A stretch of 64,000 bases of DNA from Heterobilharzia americana (GCA_944470555.2 OX104130.1:62191160-62255159); one strand, 5' to 3'; numbered from the stretch's first letter, positions 23,691 through 36,965 are shown. Program-made: numbers and translations. Notes: generated from the letters alone by a model not told the origin.

Positions 23691-24967
23691 TCGGGTTAAA
23701 CAAACTTGTGAAATAGCAGCTATCAGTCAGAAAAATTGTTGCATATGCTCACAACCGACTCCTAATGTGCGTACACACATTTGAAAATAAATGAAAAGTG
23801 GTGAAAATGACGGTGAGTAGTGGCTAATAGGGGAATTTAAGATGTAGGTTTCATCCCACTAGCGACATATCAGGTTGATTTATCTACTTCTTAGTGAATG
23901 ATTTTTCCCTTCAGTGATTTGGATTCAGTACTCTTTGTCTCAAATATTAGATGGTTACCCACTAGGCTACTGAGCCATGATAGCTACAGCAATAGTGAAA
24001 TTGCAAATTCCATATTGAAAAGACTTCTCTTCTTGAAGTGTGCATTTGTAATGATCATCTTCAAAGGTTTTAAATGCTACTACTTTATAGTTTACAGGAT
24101 ATATAGAGTAAGCGTGTATAATATTCATCCAACTGTGACAATAGGTTATGTGCCAAGTCCCGTGCGTCACTAATTCTGTCTTCATATACTTTTCAGAAGC
24201 AATGTAGAGTACTTGAATCATAGTTACATTACTTGTATAGTAAGTGAAAAAGTTAACTGACCGTAATTTGAGCTACATGCATTCAGTTAGTCAGTGGATT
24301 ATAGGAATATGTAGAAAGGGGAATTGGTTTATAAGCTAAGTTATTTCAAAGATTGTTATACGACTGTTAATTAATTAATTGACTGGTGAATCTGGTGTAA
24401 AGCTTTTAAAACCTTACTCATCCACTTTTCAGTTTCTATTCCTAGTCTACCTTGTCTTCTTCTTGTTAATTATTACCCTTCATTGGTTGTCTTTTATAAT
24501 TAATTGTTAGTAAGTTATTTATGGGCTTCCATTTCCTTGTTCTGACTGGGTGCAGTGTCTCTGCCAAACTGATGTACACGCTTTAGCGAGCCACCTTGCA
24601 ACGACGAAAACCTACCAACAGTAAGTTATTACAATAGATAAATCTATTGGCTAACAGAATGCTAGATGAAATGTTTGAAATGGACAAATTAAATGGTGAA
24701 TAAAGTACGTTGAGGAAAACTACTGAAGATTTTTAAAATATAACTAACTATTCATTAAATATAATTACAAAATATAATTCATTCGCAGGCAGGTTTCACA
24801 GCTAAATAACGGTTCAAGAACAACGTTAAACTAAAATATAAATGTCTTGAAGTGCCAACATTCTCATCAGAGTGATACAAATTGCCTTGAAGATTCAGAA
24901 ATCTCAATTATTTGTTTGTAGCTTCTATGTGATTCAACTTTTTATAATTACTATAATGTAATTTTTC

Positions 24968-25197
24968 ATGGCTGACCGGGAACATTACGCGTCAGGCCAG
25001 GTCGTCGAGTGTAACCCAGATGGGCGTCAAAGCTGAGGGTGATATGGAGGAGATCGTGCGAGGAGGAAATGAGAGCTTGTCGGCTGTCGTGGAGTCAGGT
25101 TCAAGAGATTTCAGAAAAGAGAGTGAGATGGAGACATGCTACTGAAGCCCTATGTTCCATTAGGAACCCAAGGGACAAATAATATAATAATAATAAT
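24968..25197 (+). mobile_element. RTE copy 2, 3' end only
   Basis: 5'-truncated RTE copy of about 230 bp: gggaacattacgcgtcagg, gatatggaggagatcgtgcg, agtgagatggagacatgc, then the shared 3' end and a short (ATA)n tail. 5' truncation is normal for target-primed reverse transcription. Confidence 0.85.
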
Positions 25198-25463
25198 TTC
25201 GCATATCTTAAAATATAACGTCTGAATATACAGTTCATAATTTCATTGAAAAGAACTTCATACTTTAGACAAAATTATCTGGGTCATGGGATAAGCTAGC
25301 GTAGACTTATGTTTGTTTTTGTTAGAAAAATAACCGTCAGTTATCTTATAATTACACGAATAAAGATCGGATCGTTATAAAGAACTACATCGGTAGATCT
25401 TATTGTGCCGTATATACACAGTTTTAGTAGTTATAATATGCCTTGTAGTTTCATTTACGAATG

Positions 25464-25466
<3 letters not shown>

Positions 25467-25501
<35 letters not shown>
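25467..25501. repeat. (TA)n microsatellite
   Basis: 35 bp of uninterrupted TA dinucleotides. Confidence 0.95.
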
Positions 25502-25503
<2 letters not shown>

Positions 25504-25849
25504 GGTAGAGAGTTGAGCGAAGTAGCTGCACAAAAGCCTATTGGTTGTTGTTAACTGTAAGTCTCTTTTAAAAGTCCTTTAAACCAGTCGGTCAGTATTA
25601 TCGGGACACCCAGCACTACTCTGCCTAATGCTCCAAGCTACCACACCTCACAACAGTATATCAATAGATATCTTTAAAAGCAAGACGAAACACAGGTATA
25701 TACAAATTAAGAAATGAAGAAGGAATAAAATAGACAGCAGAATGTAGTATAATGATCAAAATGAACATGAGGCACGGATACACATATATCGCCGCGATAG
25801 ATTCTGAATAATATCAGCTGGAATCTACATTGTTCTATTGTGGTTGCTA

Positions 25850-26110
25850 CGTAGAGCCGGACAAAGAAGTCAGAGTCGGTCTACATGGCTCACATCAACA
25901 CTCAGAGATTTCATGCACTAATGCCATACATTAGTCTGGTCATCCTGAGCCTTCTTCAGGCGTAATCCAGCTTTCTATAGCATAGAACGTCAAAGAAGGC
26001 GGTGACTGGGCATGCAGAGTATATGGCCAAGCCGTCTTAGTTGATGAAAGTTAACAACCTCATCTGCATGAAGTTAGGCTTCGTTGAACCTGAACCACTG
26101 ACTTAAGCTT
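25850..26110 (+). repeat. Dispersed repeat family E, copy 1
   Basis: Shares an ordered set of phrases (cacggctcagact/catggctcacatc, tgaaatctct or its complement, gtctggtcatcctgagcc, gtggtggctgggtat) with 56338-56580 in the same orientation and with 60970-61125 inverted. No coding capacity or promoter recognised; class unknown. Confidence 0.6.
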
Positions 26111-27825
26111 CGGATAATATTAGCTAGAATTTCGGGTGACGTTGAAGATCAGCCTAACGACAACTGAGATCACCAATTATATTTCGTTTTGGTTTCAACA
26201 AAACAATGAAGCTTAAGCTTCTCAACACGATGAAAACCGGTAACCAAGTACTTTGAGGAGTACTGTCATATCTTGATCTGGTCACTCACAGCTTGCTATC
26301 AATCTAGTCTCACTTGAACTAACACAAAGCGTTTTGGTGAAGGTTTATTAGGCATGTATAATAAATGCTGCGAAAACTTCATTGGGTCATCTAATTTATC
26401 TCCTTCAACTAGTAACGTTCTCCTAACCTCCATGTCATTCATACAGTGATTGCATCATACGCAAGTGGTTATGATAAGACAACAGTAGTTCTTAGTCTTT
26501 GAAGAGCCTTAAACTTTGAGCAAAAATGTTTCATAGCCAGTATTATGCTGTCTATCGACGACTATACCATAATGACAACATCAGTTCTTTTTCAATTCCA
26601 GAGGATTTCAGTAATCACGAGTAATGGTTACTACTACTCTAAAGTATGCTTCGTTGAATCACAGGAATATAAAAAGAAAGTAAGCAGTCTAAAGTATTCA
26701 ACAAGCCAGTTTTAAGCAAGTTATATGATAGCATACACTCCTTATGCACAAAAGAAATGCAATAAAATATTGATCGAGTACTTCACTATGAGTTAGTCAG
26801 GTAAATGGTGAGTAAACTCTCCATTCAGTTTATTCATCTTGTGCAGTATCAACAGTGTTAGCATCAATACTTATTTGTTCAAAAGTGTATTAAGATGATA
26901 AGTTATAAGTTGGATGAAAGGAGTGTTATTGATTCTGTGGCTAAGAAAAAACTCCTGTCAATAACAACACTAAGTGTGACTGACTACACTTGTAGTAGAA
27001 CAAGTTTATTTGTCTAATTCATTTTCATTTTTCTCTTCATCGAATTATCCGCATTCAAGAATCAATTATTATAAAAGCTAAAATATATTAGACAATGAAT
27101 ACATGTTCTGATGGTTAAATCAGTTGGTGTGTAGCTTTTTTATCGATAAAAATGATCATATAATTGCATTGATTTAACATGAAAAAACATTGTTTTGAAG
27201 TATTTTGTTGTGTGAATTTGCTGATGGGTGATTGCGTCGACTGAATACTGGGATACTATGCATTCTTTAATGTCTATATTACGGAAAGCGGTAATAATAC
27301 TGTGATGAATTACAAACCGCATGAAGCATATGTATAGGCCTTTTAAGACAACAATTTACCCATTAGTATTACTGAGGATGTTATCTGTGATAATCTCAGA
27401 TGTATTTGTTTCACCAGTGATAGCGTGTTTATGTTACATTTTTGGCTTAAAACCTTTCCTTCCATTCCAGTGCTCCCATATTTTTGAATGGTTATCCATG
27501 ACAGAAAATACTTTCAAAAACATACAGTCCGACAGATGCTTATTTGAATAGGTTAGTCGACTAAGAATACATTTATCTGCAAGTATGTTTCTACTCCACT
27601 ATTCACATTGGAAGTAGGTAACTGAAATAAGGTTAATTTGGTTGTAAAGGCAACGTTTCTAATCATTGGTAGAAACTACAAAAGAACAAAGTACATGAAC
27701 AATTTTGGATGTTTATTTCAATGTCGTTGTATATTTCCTTATTAACATAATCAAGCACATTAGTTGGTGTTTCATGTTAAACTGAGAATTCGTTAACACC
27801 TGGCTCCAATTTTATTTCAAGCTGA

Positions 27826-28165
27826 TGTTCATCGTGGACTGACACCAGTTGTGGGAACATTGGAAACCCGGAGGCACTGGAAGGTTGTCCCGTCGTCGTA
27901 CGGAAAGCCTCAGCAGCGGGTAACCATGACCCCACCAGGGATTGGACCTAGGACCTTCAAGTTCCATGGTCGACACGTTAATACTGAGCCACTAGTTCGG
28001 AGTCCAGCGGTCCTTATTTCCTACTTACGTCAGTTCATGATATAGTGCAACCTCCAGCCGACACTATCGTTGAGTATCTGTTCTCATATCCGACTTAGTT
28101 TACTCCACCAGCTATGACTTCCCATTAGAACTTCGGGAATCACATCTCGAAGCTAGGAATCAATT
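27826..28165 (-). mobile_element. SINE-A, long copy
   Basis: tgttcatcgtggactgacac, gaaacccggaggcactgg, accccaccagggattgg (B-box complement, decayed), aatactgagccactag, then acttacgtcagttcatgat to ggaatcacatctcgaagc. It is nearly as long as the copy at 22.9 kb. Confidence 0.8.
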
Positions 28166-28273
28166 GCAACCATTTGTTTGGTGAATCGAATCTAGCTTCA
28201 ACTTACATACTCTTCGATCATCATTTAATACCATATATGTTATTAGAATTTCTTTAGGACACTGTTTGAAGGT

Positions 28274-28478
28274 GATTCTTACCATACAGTAACATCAACT
28301 GGAAAACCATTGAACGACTGAAACCACTGGACTGCTATTTCGTCATAGTTGGGAATCCTTAGCAGTACTTATCCTTGAATCCTCAAGGAGTCGAGCCCAG
28401 AACAGTCAGATCTCCTGCAGAGCATGTAACCATTCAGCTACTGAGTTGAAATCCAGTGGTCTACATGTTCCAAGCCAA
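28274..28478 (-). mobile_element. SINE-A, diverged copy
   Basis: accatacagtaacatcaac, ccactggactgctatttcg, gaatccttagcagtac, gagtcgagcccagaac and accattcagctactgag follow SINE-A order in the same orientation as the copy 110 bp before it. Confidence 0.65.
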
Positions 28479-29743
28479 TCAAGAGTGAGTATGATTTATG
28501 ATGGTCATGTTTTTTGGGGAGATGATGGGACAAAGCCAGTTTTGAAACCAATCAATCCTCACAAAAAGCCTTAGTTGCGTTATATTCATTTGATGCAGTA
28601 TTTTCAACTGTTCATCTAGATTAGTCAGTTCTTACTAACTAGAATAGGTTAGTCAAAATTTAGACATCACAAGCGTAGATCAGTAAAGCACTTACCAGTA
28701 TGTATACACACATCGTTTATGCTACCCTCATCCCTTTAAAACCTTGTCATGAATTCTCTTATGATGAATATAATTTTAGTAAAAAATTATGATACATCAG
28801 AATTTAAGACGAATCAGTTCGGCCGTTTGTATCTTGTTTTAATTTATCATCTATCTAAATATTTTGCATGAAATATGACTCATTATCTCACCCTGTTAGT
28901 AGTGTGAACCATAAATACAGACCAGACTAGACTAGCATGCTAAAAGTTGTACTTATGAAAATCTCTAGAGACTTAAGACGTGAATTAAAACAAATCACCA
29001 CATCACTGACAAACAACATGTCAGTTTTCATGTTCAGGCTGATAAAACAGGATAAAAGAAACAGTCGAACAAGAGGGTAGTTTCTTTTTTCAGACGGGCG
29101 TTGACGGTAACATTTTCTTTTACTTATGCTTATTATCATCTGGATTACTATTTTCCTTCAACGCCTAAAGATGCAACTTCTGACTAACAATCCACTAGTT
29201 CATATTATAATATAGGGAGAAAATTAGCTATACCATTTATTGCTTTCAGTTACCGGAGTAAAAGGAAACTACTAAAGGGAAGTGTCGTGGATCTATTAAC
29301 TGTATTCTACAGTCCATATGGGTAGGTAAAATGGCTGGTGCAGTTGAAAATTAGAAGATAAACTAGTGGATAGAAAACACTGAAGCTAATAAAGCTTCGC
29401 ACTTGGAATACCTTCTGTTAGATTGCTTAATTCATTTACAAATGCAGCTGCAATTGTTGTGATGTAGTCATTAGAACTGGAATTGAAACCGATGCAATAA
29501 CTAATTAAAGTCATTTACTGTGCAATGCCAAATTATAGCTATCAAGAGCTTCAAAATAGTACAAACAAGTTATGCGATCTCTGGAATATTACTGATACTC
29601 GTTATCAGCGACTTGTTATTTCCCACCATAGATAGTTGGTAGGACTCCATTCGTTAAGGTGTTAGGACTGAAGTAACTATTCGTAGTTATGACCTTCTTC
29701 TCTGCATTTATAAATATATTACTTCTTTATGCTGTACTCATCT

Positions 29744-29917
29744 TGGTGACAAGCAGTGGAATTCAGGACACTCATTTACTCCGTTCGGGACCCATCCGCC
29801 AGCTGGATATGGTTATACTCCAGTGAGTAATATTGTCCTCAATGAGACTCAAACCAAGTATTCATACCTGCGAACCTCCAAGCTTTATCCACTGGGCCAA
29901 TGAAGCACGAGAGCCGC
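29744..29917 (-). mobile_element. SINE-B, minus copy
   Basis: Inverted SINE-B: aagcagtggaattcagg, ttcgggacccatccgcc, gctggatatggttatact, then the B-box complement (gagactcaaacc) and A-box complement (atccactgggccaatg). Confidence 0.7.
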
Positions 29918-30361
29918 CTCTTGTGTAAGGAGTATCAGTTGTTGTTTGATACTTTTAATTCCTCGCCGATATTACTTTCTTCCCCAAATGACTTGTCAGT
30001 CAATAAAACCCACTTTCCAATGTATTAAGCACGGATAAAGCGATAGTCAGGCAATAATCAAGGTGATGCCATTGATTTCTCAGCATGAAAAGCAACTACT
30101 GCCTAGAGACCAAATCGTCCCAATAAAACATATTCAAAGGCTAGATATGGCTGGAATAGCTTAATGGTCGCCGATCGCCAAGTGCATCACTGAATGGGAT
30201 GTGTATCAAGCTCAAATGGGCATACTCTTTTACTAGACACTTGTGATTAGTGCCAACCAATGCTAAGTGTATACGATCATGGATACTAGCAGTGTATTAT
30301 GTTTTCAAGTAAAATAACACATAAATTTCATATTGAATATATTATTGAAATGCACAATTAC

Positions 30362-31089
30362 CTGTTTCTTTCATGTTCATAATATATTTCTGATTCATCA
30401 TCATTATCACTTTTAGTGTCATTATTCTTGACTGGTAAATCTGTTTCACATGATTGGATATTTATTTGCTCAACTGGGACTCCAGTGTTTTGTGAAATAT
30501 TGTTTTCTCTGCGTTTAATTAGATCCAAAGGTGTATGTGAGGATTTTGTCAACTTTTCTTTATTCTCACTCATTTTACCAATAGTATTCAGTTGACTATG
30601 GGATATTGCAACAGGTGAATTCTTCGCAGTACTGTTATGCAATGTATTAAATTGTGAAGGTTTTTCCGTATTAAAACTAGAAGTTAAAAATTTTTTTCGG
30701 GTTATTGATGCATTTATAGTGGTAGGAGTGATTGCTGCTGTGGCGGTGGTGGTCGTCACGTTTTTGATCGAAATATTGTTAGAAGGTGAATACGGAAATC
30801 TTCCACTGTATATTTTTCGTATATTAGTCTTTGGTGGAACTCCAAACGGTGACTGACCACTTGATGCATGTTCATTCACCATCACAAGACTATTCAGCAG
30901 AGAGGAAGATGAGGAGTAAGAAAAAGAAGGAGAAGATAAGGATGATGTTGATACTGTGAGCGCCGATCGACCCATTGAATGATCAGAATTATATACTGAT
31001 ATACTTTCACATTTGGCGTCATTAGATAATTTATTTTGCTTTTCAGCATAAATTTGTAGGCTACAGATTTGATTTTCAAGACTAGTTAT
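30362..31089 (-). CDS. Host gene exon 5 (coiled-coil start, Ser/Thr/Asn-rich)
   Basis: 728-nt exon with acceptor taatttttag before ATAACTAG and donor AGAAACAG followed by gtaatt. It starts in phase 0 and ends with AG, completed by C of exon 6. It encodes residues 349-590 plus the first two bases of codon 591. It opens with SLENQICSLQIYAEKQNK, which continues the helical stretch at the end of exon 4. Then come a Ser-rich run (SSLSSPSFSYSSSSS), SPFGVPPKTNIRKIYSGRF, a Thr/Ala run (TTTTATAAITPTT), a basic LIKRREN and an acidic end (DNDDESEIYYEHE). No domain was recognised. The ATG at 30975 is internal, because the exon's open frame begins 38 codons earlier at the acceptor. Confidence 0.78.
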
Positions 31090-31178
31090 CTAAAAATTAA
31101 ATTTAAAACACAAACAGTTCGTATTCTGAAATAGAATCCAGTTGTCATTTATTTTCGGTAAATACTGATTGTAAATTG

Positions 31179-31303
31179 GTATTCTTCATGGACTGACATC
31201 AGTTGGAGAATCTTTGAGAACCTAAGAGGACTGGACAACTATCCTGTCACAGTATGGGAATCCATAGCAGTGCACACCTATGATCCCCCCACTGAGTAAC
31301 CAA
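31179..31303 (-). mobile_element. SINE-A 5'-end fragment
   Basis: attcttcatggactgacatc, aggactggacaactatcc, agtatgggaatccatagc and gcacacctatgatcccc. It ends just before the B-box region. Confidence 0.7.
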
Positions 31304-31337
31304 TAAAATCCCTACAAACCCATTAACTGGAACATTG

Positions 31338-31460
31338 ATTTTATTGATATTGGGTGATGAGTGGAAATGAAATGGAACTGTAGACCATGGCGAGACTCGA
31401 ACCCGCAACCTCCGGGATACTGACCTGGTAATATACCAACTAAGCTGAGAGACTTAGCTG
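31338..31460 (-). mobile_element. SINE-D copy with tRNA-like head
   Basis: On the minus strand: ctcagcttagttggtatatt (A box), then ggaggttgcgggttcgagtc (B box) with a T-arm that can pair (gcggg/ctcgc), then a tail with catttcatttccactcatc. The would-be acceptor ends do not pair, so a functional tRNA gene is unlikely. Confidence 0.6.
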
Positions 31461-31694
31461 CTGGTTAGATTTTAATTTCATTAAATGTATTGATTTACCT
31501 TTTATATTTCAGATGTAACATTGAAATATCACAAAATTATATTTATCATACGATTTCATGACAATGAACTTTGAAATAAGTGATGAGAAGTTCGAACTTC
31601 ACCATATGTGATTAAATTAATGTCAAGTTCACATGTTTCACCGCCATTGAACAAATTTTATGAGTTCTAATTAGGTCAGTTAATTATTTAAAGG

Positions 31695-31997
31695 TAGTAT
31701 TCATCACGAACTGATATCAGTTCGTGAATTGTTGAGAACCTGGGAGCATTGGACAGCTGTTTCGTTCTAACATGGGACTCCTCAGCAGTACACATCCACA
31801 ACCCCATCATGGATGGAACTCATGTTTCACGGCGAACGTGTTAACCATTCAGTCACTAGGTCAGAGGTCAATAGTTCACAGTTCCCAACTTCTGTCAGTT
31901 CGCGATACAGTGTGACGATCACCGTAGGTCTTCCGTTGGCATCCGCTATCCTTTCGACTGGTTGATCCTACAGGTCACCGCTTCGCATTTGAACTTT
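31695..31997 (-). mobile_element. SINE-A, long copy
   Basis: gtattcatcacgaactgat, gcattggacagctgtttcg, acatgggactcctcagcag, a decayed B box, taaccattcagtcactagg, acttctgtcagttcgcgat and ggtcaccgcttcgcatttg, in SINE-A order. It belongs to the same sub-type as 43797-44135 (shared cacggcgaacgtg and tcttccgttggcat phrases). Confidence 0.8.
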
Positions 31998-32152
31998 GCG
32001 ATATCCTTTTGTTTGTGCATAGTGAAAATAAGAACAGGTGTTGTCAGTTACCAAGAAAAGTTATCAATATTTTTCAGATGTTATTTTCGACCAATAAAAA
32101 TTGCTAATAAATTCCCTTTGGAAAAATTTGTGCTTCCAAGACACACTGGCAA

Positions 32153-34053
32153 GTGAAGCAGAACAGGCTGCAGGTAGGAGAGAGAGAGAGACCTGACAAC
32201 ACTATATCAAATAACCATGTTACTATATAGCATTGAAGAGATCAACACAAATGAAACCAATAAAAGGTGATGAAGGAAATTTAATTACCAAAGAAGAGAA
32301 ACAGAAGGAAACGATGGGCCGACCACTTCAAGAAGCTGCCGAATCGACCACCACCACCACCTGTATTTCGTCCAGAAATACCACCTGCAGCCCAGCCACA
32401 GAACTACAAGTGAACACAAACCCTCCGACCTAGGTAGAAGTCCTGAACGCCATAAAGCTACTGAGATGCGGGAAAGCAGCAGGACCAGATGGAATCCCAC
32501 CAGAAGCACTGAGAGCAGACGCAGAGACAACAGCGGACATGTTCACACCACACCACTACTGCAGAAGGTCTGGGAGGAAGGAATGGAAGGTACCTGCTGA
32601 TTGACTGAAAGGAGGGCTACCTTGTCAAACTTCCAAAAAGGGAGACCTAAGTCTTTGCAAGAACTGGCGCAGAATCATGTTGCTGTCCACACAAAGCAAG
32701 CAAAATATTATGCCGCATCATCCTGGAGACGCTAAAGGATGCGCTGGATTCAAAACTACCACCGGAACAGGCAGGCTTCAGGAAGTACAAATCATGTGCG
32801 TACCAAATTGCAGCGCTACACTACGCATCATCATAGAACAGAGTACAGAATGGCAGTCAACTGTACCTGCATCTCAACTTCATCGACTTTGATAAGGTCT
32901 TCGACAGCGTCGACCGAGAAGTAATTTGGCAGGCAACTGCTTCAACACAACGGAATACAACAAACCTTTATCAATCTCATTCAACAACTATATGAAGAAG
33001 CCACATGCCAAGTGATTCACAATGGATATCTCAGTGACGCCTTTGAAGTGAAGATAGGAGTGAAACTATCAACCATGATATTCCTTATTCTAGTGGAATG
33101 GACCGTGCAATAAACAGTGAGGAGCGAGAAGAGGAGGATGCACTGGACCGGGAAAAGAACCTAGAAGATTTGGATTTCGCCGATGATTTGTGTCTAATGT
33201 CGCACAAACTGGAAGATCTACAGGCGAAAATCAACAAGTTGACAGAAGAGGTAGGGCAGCGAAGACAGGACTTCAAGTGAATATAGAGAAGACGGAGGTG
33301 ATGAAGATACCCAACCAACAACAATAAGCTTTGATCACCATCAACAAAAGAAACATAAAGGAAATAACCTATTTCACCTATCTAGGAAGCACTGCCTCAA
33401 CTACAGGTGGCACAGATGAGGACGTCAAAGCAGCCAGGATCAGAAACACAACAAAACAGGCCCTCTTTCATTAACCTGAAACCAGTGTGCAGATCTTCTG
33501 CACTCCACTCAGCATAAAGTGTCAACAACATCCGGATTCTCAACACTACTATCAGTCAAGTCAGTGCTTCTGTGTGGTGGTTGAGAGACTTGGTGCATTA
33601 CGGAAGGCATTTCCAACAAACTACAGATATTAATCAACAACTGTCCCCTACACTGGCTCATTACTGAAGCTCAGATGGCCAGAATAATAAGAATAAGCAA
33701 GGAGAAACTGTGACTGGCGATGAACCAACGAAGCAAGAAGCTATCGCTGAACAAATATGCAGTTGAAGGAAGTGGAGATGGATTGGATTGTGCATACAGT
33801 GAGAAGGCCGACTGGGGACATCACGCGCCTCGTCAGGCCAGTTGGTCGAGTGGAACTGAGATGGGAAGCGACGAGTTGGTTGTCCGAGGTGAGGGTGATA
33901 TGGAGGAGATGGTGTGTGAGGAAGAAATGAGAGGTTGTGGCAGTGGTGGAGGCAGGTTCGAAAGATTTCAGAGAAGAGAGTGTGATGGAGACGTGCTACT
34001 GAAGCCCTGTATTCTACTAGGAACCCAAGGGACAAATGATAATAATAAAAATT
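32153..34053 (+). mobile_element. RTE copy 3, 5'-truncated with RT
   Basis: Begins in the linker between endonuclease and RT (agaacaggctgcagg), then AAGPDGIPPEAL (about 32478), FIDFDKVFDSVDRE (about 32882-32922, better preserved than copy 1), QLYEEATCQVIHNG (near 33000) and LDFADDLCLMSHKLEDLQ (33172-33225, FADD intact). The C-terminus and shared 3' end at 34001-34053 precede an (ATA)n-like tail. The frame is broken in several places. Its last 750 bp are almost identical, inverted, to 42746-43497. Confidence 0.85.
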
Positions 34054-34429
34054 TCCCTCCAGGTAATTATCGCCATCTTCGGGAAAACATTTTATTTCGA
34101 AGCAGTATCATTTTACTAACTAGAAAAAGTTAGTACTACAGAACGCGTAACAGAAACTTGCCGTATTTTCTAGTTGCAGGTGGCCTTGAGAGAGAAAATT
34201 AACGAGCGAAGAAAGATATTCAGGAAGGAAAACTAATAAGTGGAAAATAAGCAAACAAACATAAGTAGTTCAGTTTTTAGCGGAAAATACGTGGTTAATT
34301 TATCTGAAATACTATTTAGGGTTTCTGTCTATGAATGTATGACATTCCAATGACTCAAACTAAGAAACCAACATATCTTTACACAGCTAAGATTTATAAT
34401 CATGACTCCATGGATTGTTAGGATATATC

Positions 34430-36255
34430 ATATCCTAAGGATTCTAATTGTTCTTGTTTAACACCAAAGCTCCTAGGGCCACCACCTTAAGTCAGAATAA
34501 GCAGCGGTTAGGCATGCGTATCTTACCAGCAGGAATAAATTACAACAGTGCCTTAAGTTAGGAAGACCTCTACATTACGTAAGGAGGTATATTTGTCTAA
34601 ACCGGTCTTCCAGGTTTACCAACATTTTAACCATTTTTAATGGCTCATAACTGAGGATGAGTGTAAGTCACTGTGACTTTCATAAAGGCCACCCAGATGC
34701 CCTGCTACGTGTTCACAGCCTCTGCCAGGGAAGTCCTATTCAGTACCTTCAAGTTGCAGGGGTGTTTTCACAAAAGTGACAGGGGGTGAGCGAGTCCCCG
34801 GTGCTTATCACCAGGTTGATGAATACTGAGGGTTCACCCAGAAGAGCTTTAAAACCATGATTCCAGAGCAATCGTGCACATGAGCTGCAGGTTTCAGAAG
34901 GTACGAATGGTGTAGGAACCTATTTTGGTCATTGTTCAGCATGAGAATGTAGCTCCTGATGTTGCTGCACTGACTTGTGAATTACAGTTTAAGTTGAAGG
35001 CTTGGGAAGTGGTCGCCTAAGATAACCACCTGCTTCAACGTGGGTGACCAAGCAGTATCTCGGACCTCACTCAGAATATGAATTTACGATATACAAAGAT
35101 TTCGAAGTGATTAACCAACTTTCCTGGGCATACTCAAGTCCTCCTTCCGATATAATAACACCTAAGGTAGAGTGAGAGTATACCACCATCTGTCTCCATT
35201 GTTCCAAACCAGTAGTGGGGTTTGGCAGGGTTGCCTGATTTCTCCATCCCTCTTTAACTTGGCCAACGATGAAATTCTTGAGACAGCTGTGCATGAAGTG
35301 CGTGATGGGTCTATGAGAACGACTTTTCGACCTAGAATATGCGAACGTTATCGTCTTACTGTGCGATAGTATGCAGGCTACTCAAGTTACACTTAATCAG
35401 TTGGCTATTAGTATCTGTAAGAATGGTATGTACTTTTCATCATTGAAGTGGAAAGCACTTTCACAGATTGGCAAGAACCTATGCCTGCGCTCACACTGTC
35501 GATAGTGAGCCGCTGCAAGTAGGAGAAAAGTTAGTGTATCTGAGTAGTTATGAGTGCTGGTAGAGGTATGAGTGGTTGAGTTTCCAACTGCATATCGAAA
35601 GCCGGAGTCGCATATGACAATTTGGGCCACCTTTAGCGCCGTCACGACATTGACCTGACCATAAAAGGTTGGGTTTACAACGCTTCGATGCAAGCATTTC
35701 TGCTCTACAGCTGTGAAAATTGGCCTCTTTGAGCTGAGGATGTGCGACGACTCTGCGTCCCACTATCATCGTCTCAGTAGGATAGCCCGTATCCGGTGAC
35801 AACACTATATAAGTGATTCTAAGGTACGACAGTGTGTGTTTGGGCATGAAAGAGATTGTCATTCAGCGAGTGAAGTCATCTGGAAACACTGGCTTTGGTG
35901 GCGTGGACATGTGTTACGCATCTCGTTCCAACGGCTTCCAAACCGTTCATTGTTCGCTGGTTCTGGGACTGAAGGAAGAAGCGGAAGGGGGAGGTGGCCA
36001 CTGTATGATGTGGCGCCGTGGTATGAAGGATAGTTGTATCGGGTGAGCATCTGTTGGTACCTCATGACTCCCTGTATGGAGTCCGAGAGATAACAAAACT
36101 CAATGGGTTGAGACGTCATATATGGCTCAGAATAGAAGCCAATGGCTGTCATTTTGTAGCCTCCTTCAATCTTCTACTTCTGAAAAGTAATGAATGTTTT
36201 GTTTTGATTGTATCTTTTTATCAGCTTCCATTCACTTTATGTCTTCAAGATAGTG
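34430..36255 (+). mobile_element. LINE-2 family copy (APE-type LINE), decayed
   Basis: Second LINE family. Recognised blocks are SSGVWQGCLISPSLFNLAND (35208-35270, the RT xGxxQGxxxSPxLFN motif), a RRHDIDLTIKGWVY...LLYSCENWPL stretch (about 35640-35715) that parallels 50640-50745, and the C-terminal WRGHVLRISFQRLPNRSLFA (about 35905-35960) with RGMKDSCIG (36022-36047) and a SQW-type end. 34430-35190 probably belongs to its 5' part but gives no recognisable domain. Multiple frameshifts. Confidence 0.65.
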
Positions 36256-36574
36256 TTATATTATTTTGAGTGGTGCATTTCTTGGTGTCTGTGATGTAAT
36301 ATGTTTACGTCCTGATAATATTAATAAGCTTTCATGAAGTATAAGCATTTTTGAATAAATAATAAAAGACACAGACGTCGGTATCTGATAGGCATCCAGT
36401 ATGCCCTTTATGAGTTCTTTGCTTGTATAATTTTCATAACCTTTATAGTGTTTGAAACAAGGACACTATCGTAAAAAAATTAGATTGGTTATCATTCGAA
36501 ATCCAAACAAGTGACATTTAGCAATTCAGGATTAGTAGCGAAGTAGTATGCTTTTAAAAATAGCCTTAAAACTG

Positions 36575-36680
36575 CAGCATGTGTAGCTGTGGTTTATTGG
36601 TTAAGGCAGCTGAATTTCAACCAGAAGATTATGAGTCTGAATACCGTTCCACCTACTGGATTTTAATCAGTCCTGTAAAA
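36575..36680 (+). mobile_element. SINE-D-like tRNA-derived fragment
   Basis: tagctgtggtttattggtta resembles a D-arm/A-box region and is followed 40 bp later by a decayed B box (gagtctgaatacc). It looks like the head of the SINE-D family. Low confidence because of decay. Confidence 0.4.
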
Positions 36681-36965
36681 TCATTAGCCCTCATCTAAGA
36701 AGTATGATGTAACCGTACAAAGTCACCGAATAAGTTTCCAATTCAATTCATACCGTATCATCTAACAAATACCACTTAACTACTGCACTTTTAAAAGAAT
36801 AAAAAAGAAAGTTAAGTCTATCCTGGTGATTTGTCCTGTTGAGTTTCATTTCCAATCGGTGAATAGAACACTTTAGTAGTATGGTAAACAGTACTCGGAA
36901 AAAATAAACTACATGTATACAAAAGTAAATGATGCGTATATAATGTGATTTATTGATAAACCTAC

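Larger units (their letters stand above)
18127..30361 (-). other. Intron 5 of the host gene
   Basis: 12.2-kb intron, the largest in the gene. It holds a PLE copy, the long inverted repeat, several SINEs and an RTE end, all listed separately. 20161-20877, 21361-22426, 23700-24967, 26111-27825 and 28479-29743 contain nothing else I recognise. A few short ORFs there (for example 23898-24173 and 27321-27551) have no motif or splice context. Confidence 0.65.
31090..36965 (-). other. Intron 4 of the host gene
   Basis: 5.9-kb intron with SINEs, RTE copy 3 and a LINE-2 copy, listed separately. 34054-34429 and 36256-36574 hold nothing else recognised. Exons 4 and 5 join in phase without needing an extra exon here if the gtaggt donor of exon 4 is used. 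Confidence 0.6.

Noticed and set aside
31380..31445. Possible tRNA gene on the minus strand
   Set aside because: The T-arm pairs and the A and B boxes are good, but the acceptor stem does not pair and a SINE tail follows.
31492..31640. Extra exon between exons 4 and 5
   Set aside because: A donor-like site exists at 31490, but every phase-compatible frame has a stop. It is also unnecessary if exon 4 uses the gtaggt donor.
33085..33324. Minus-strand ORF rich in Ser and Leu
   Set aside because: Antisense of the RTE reverse transcriptase region in copy 3.
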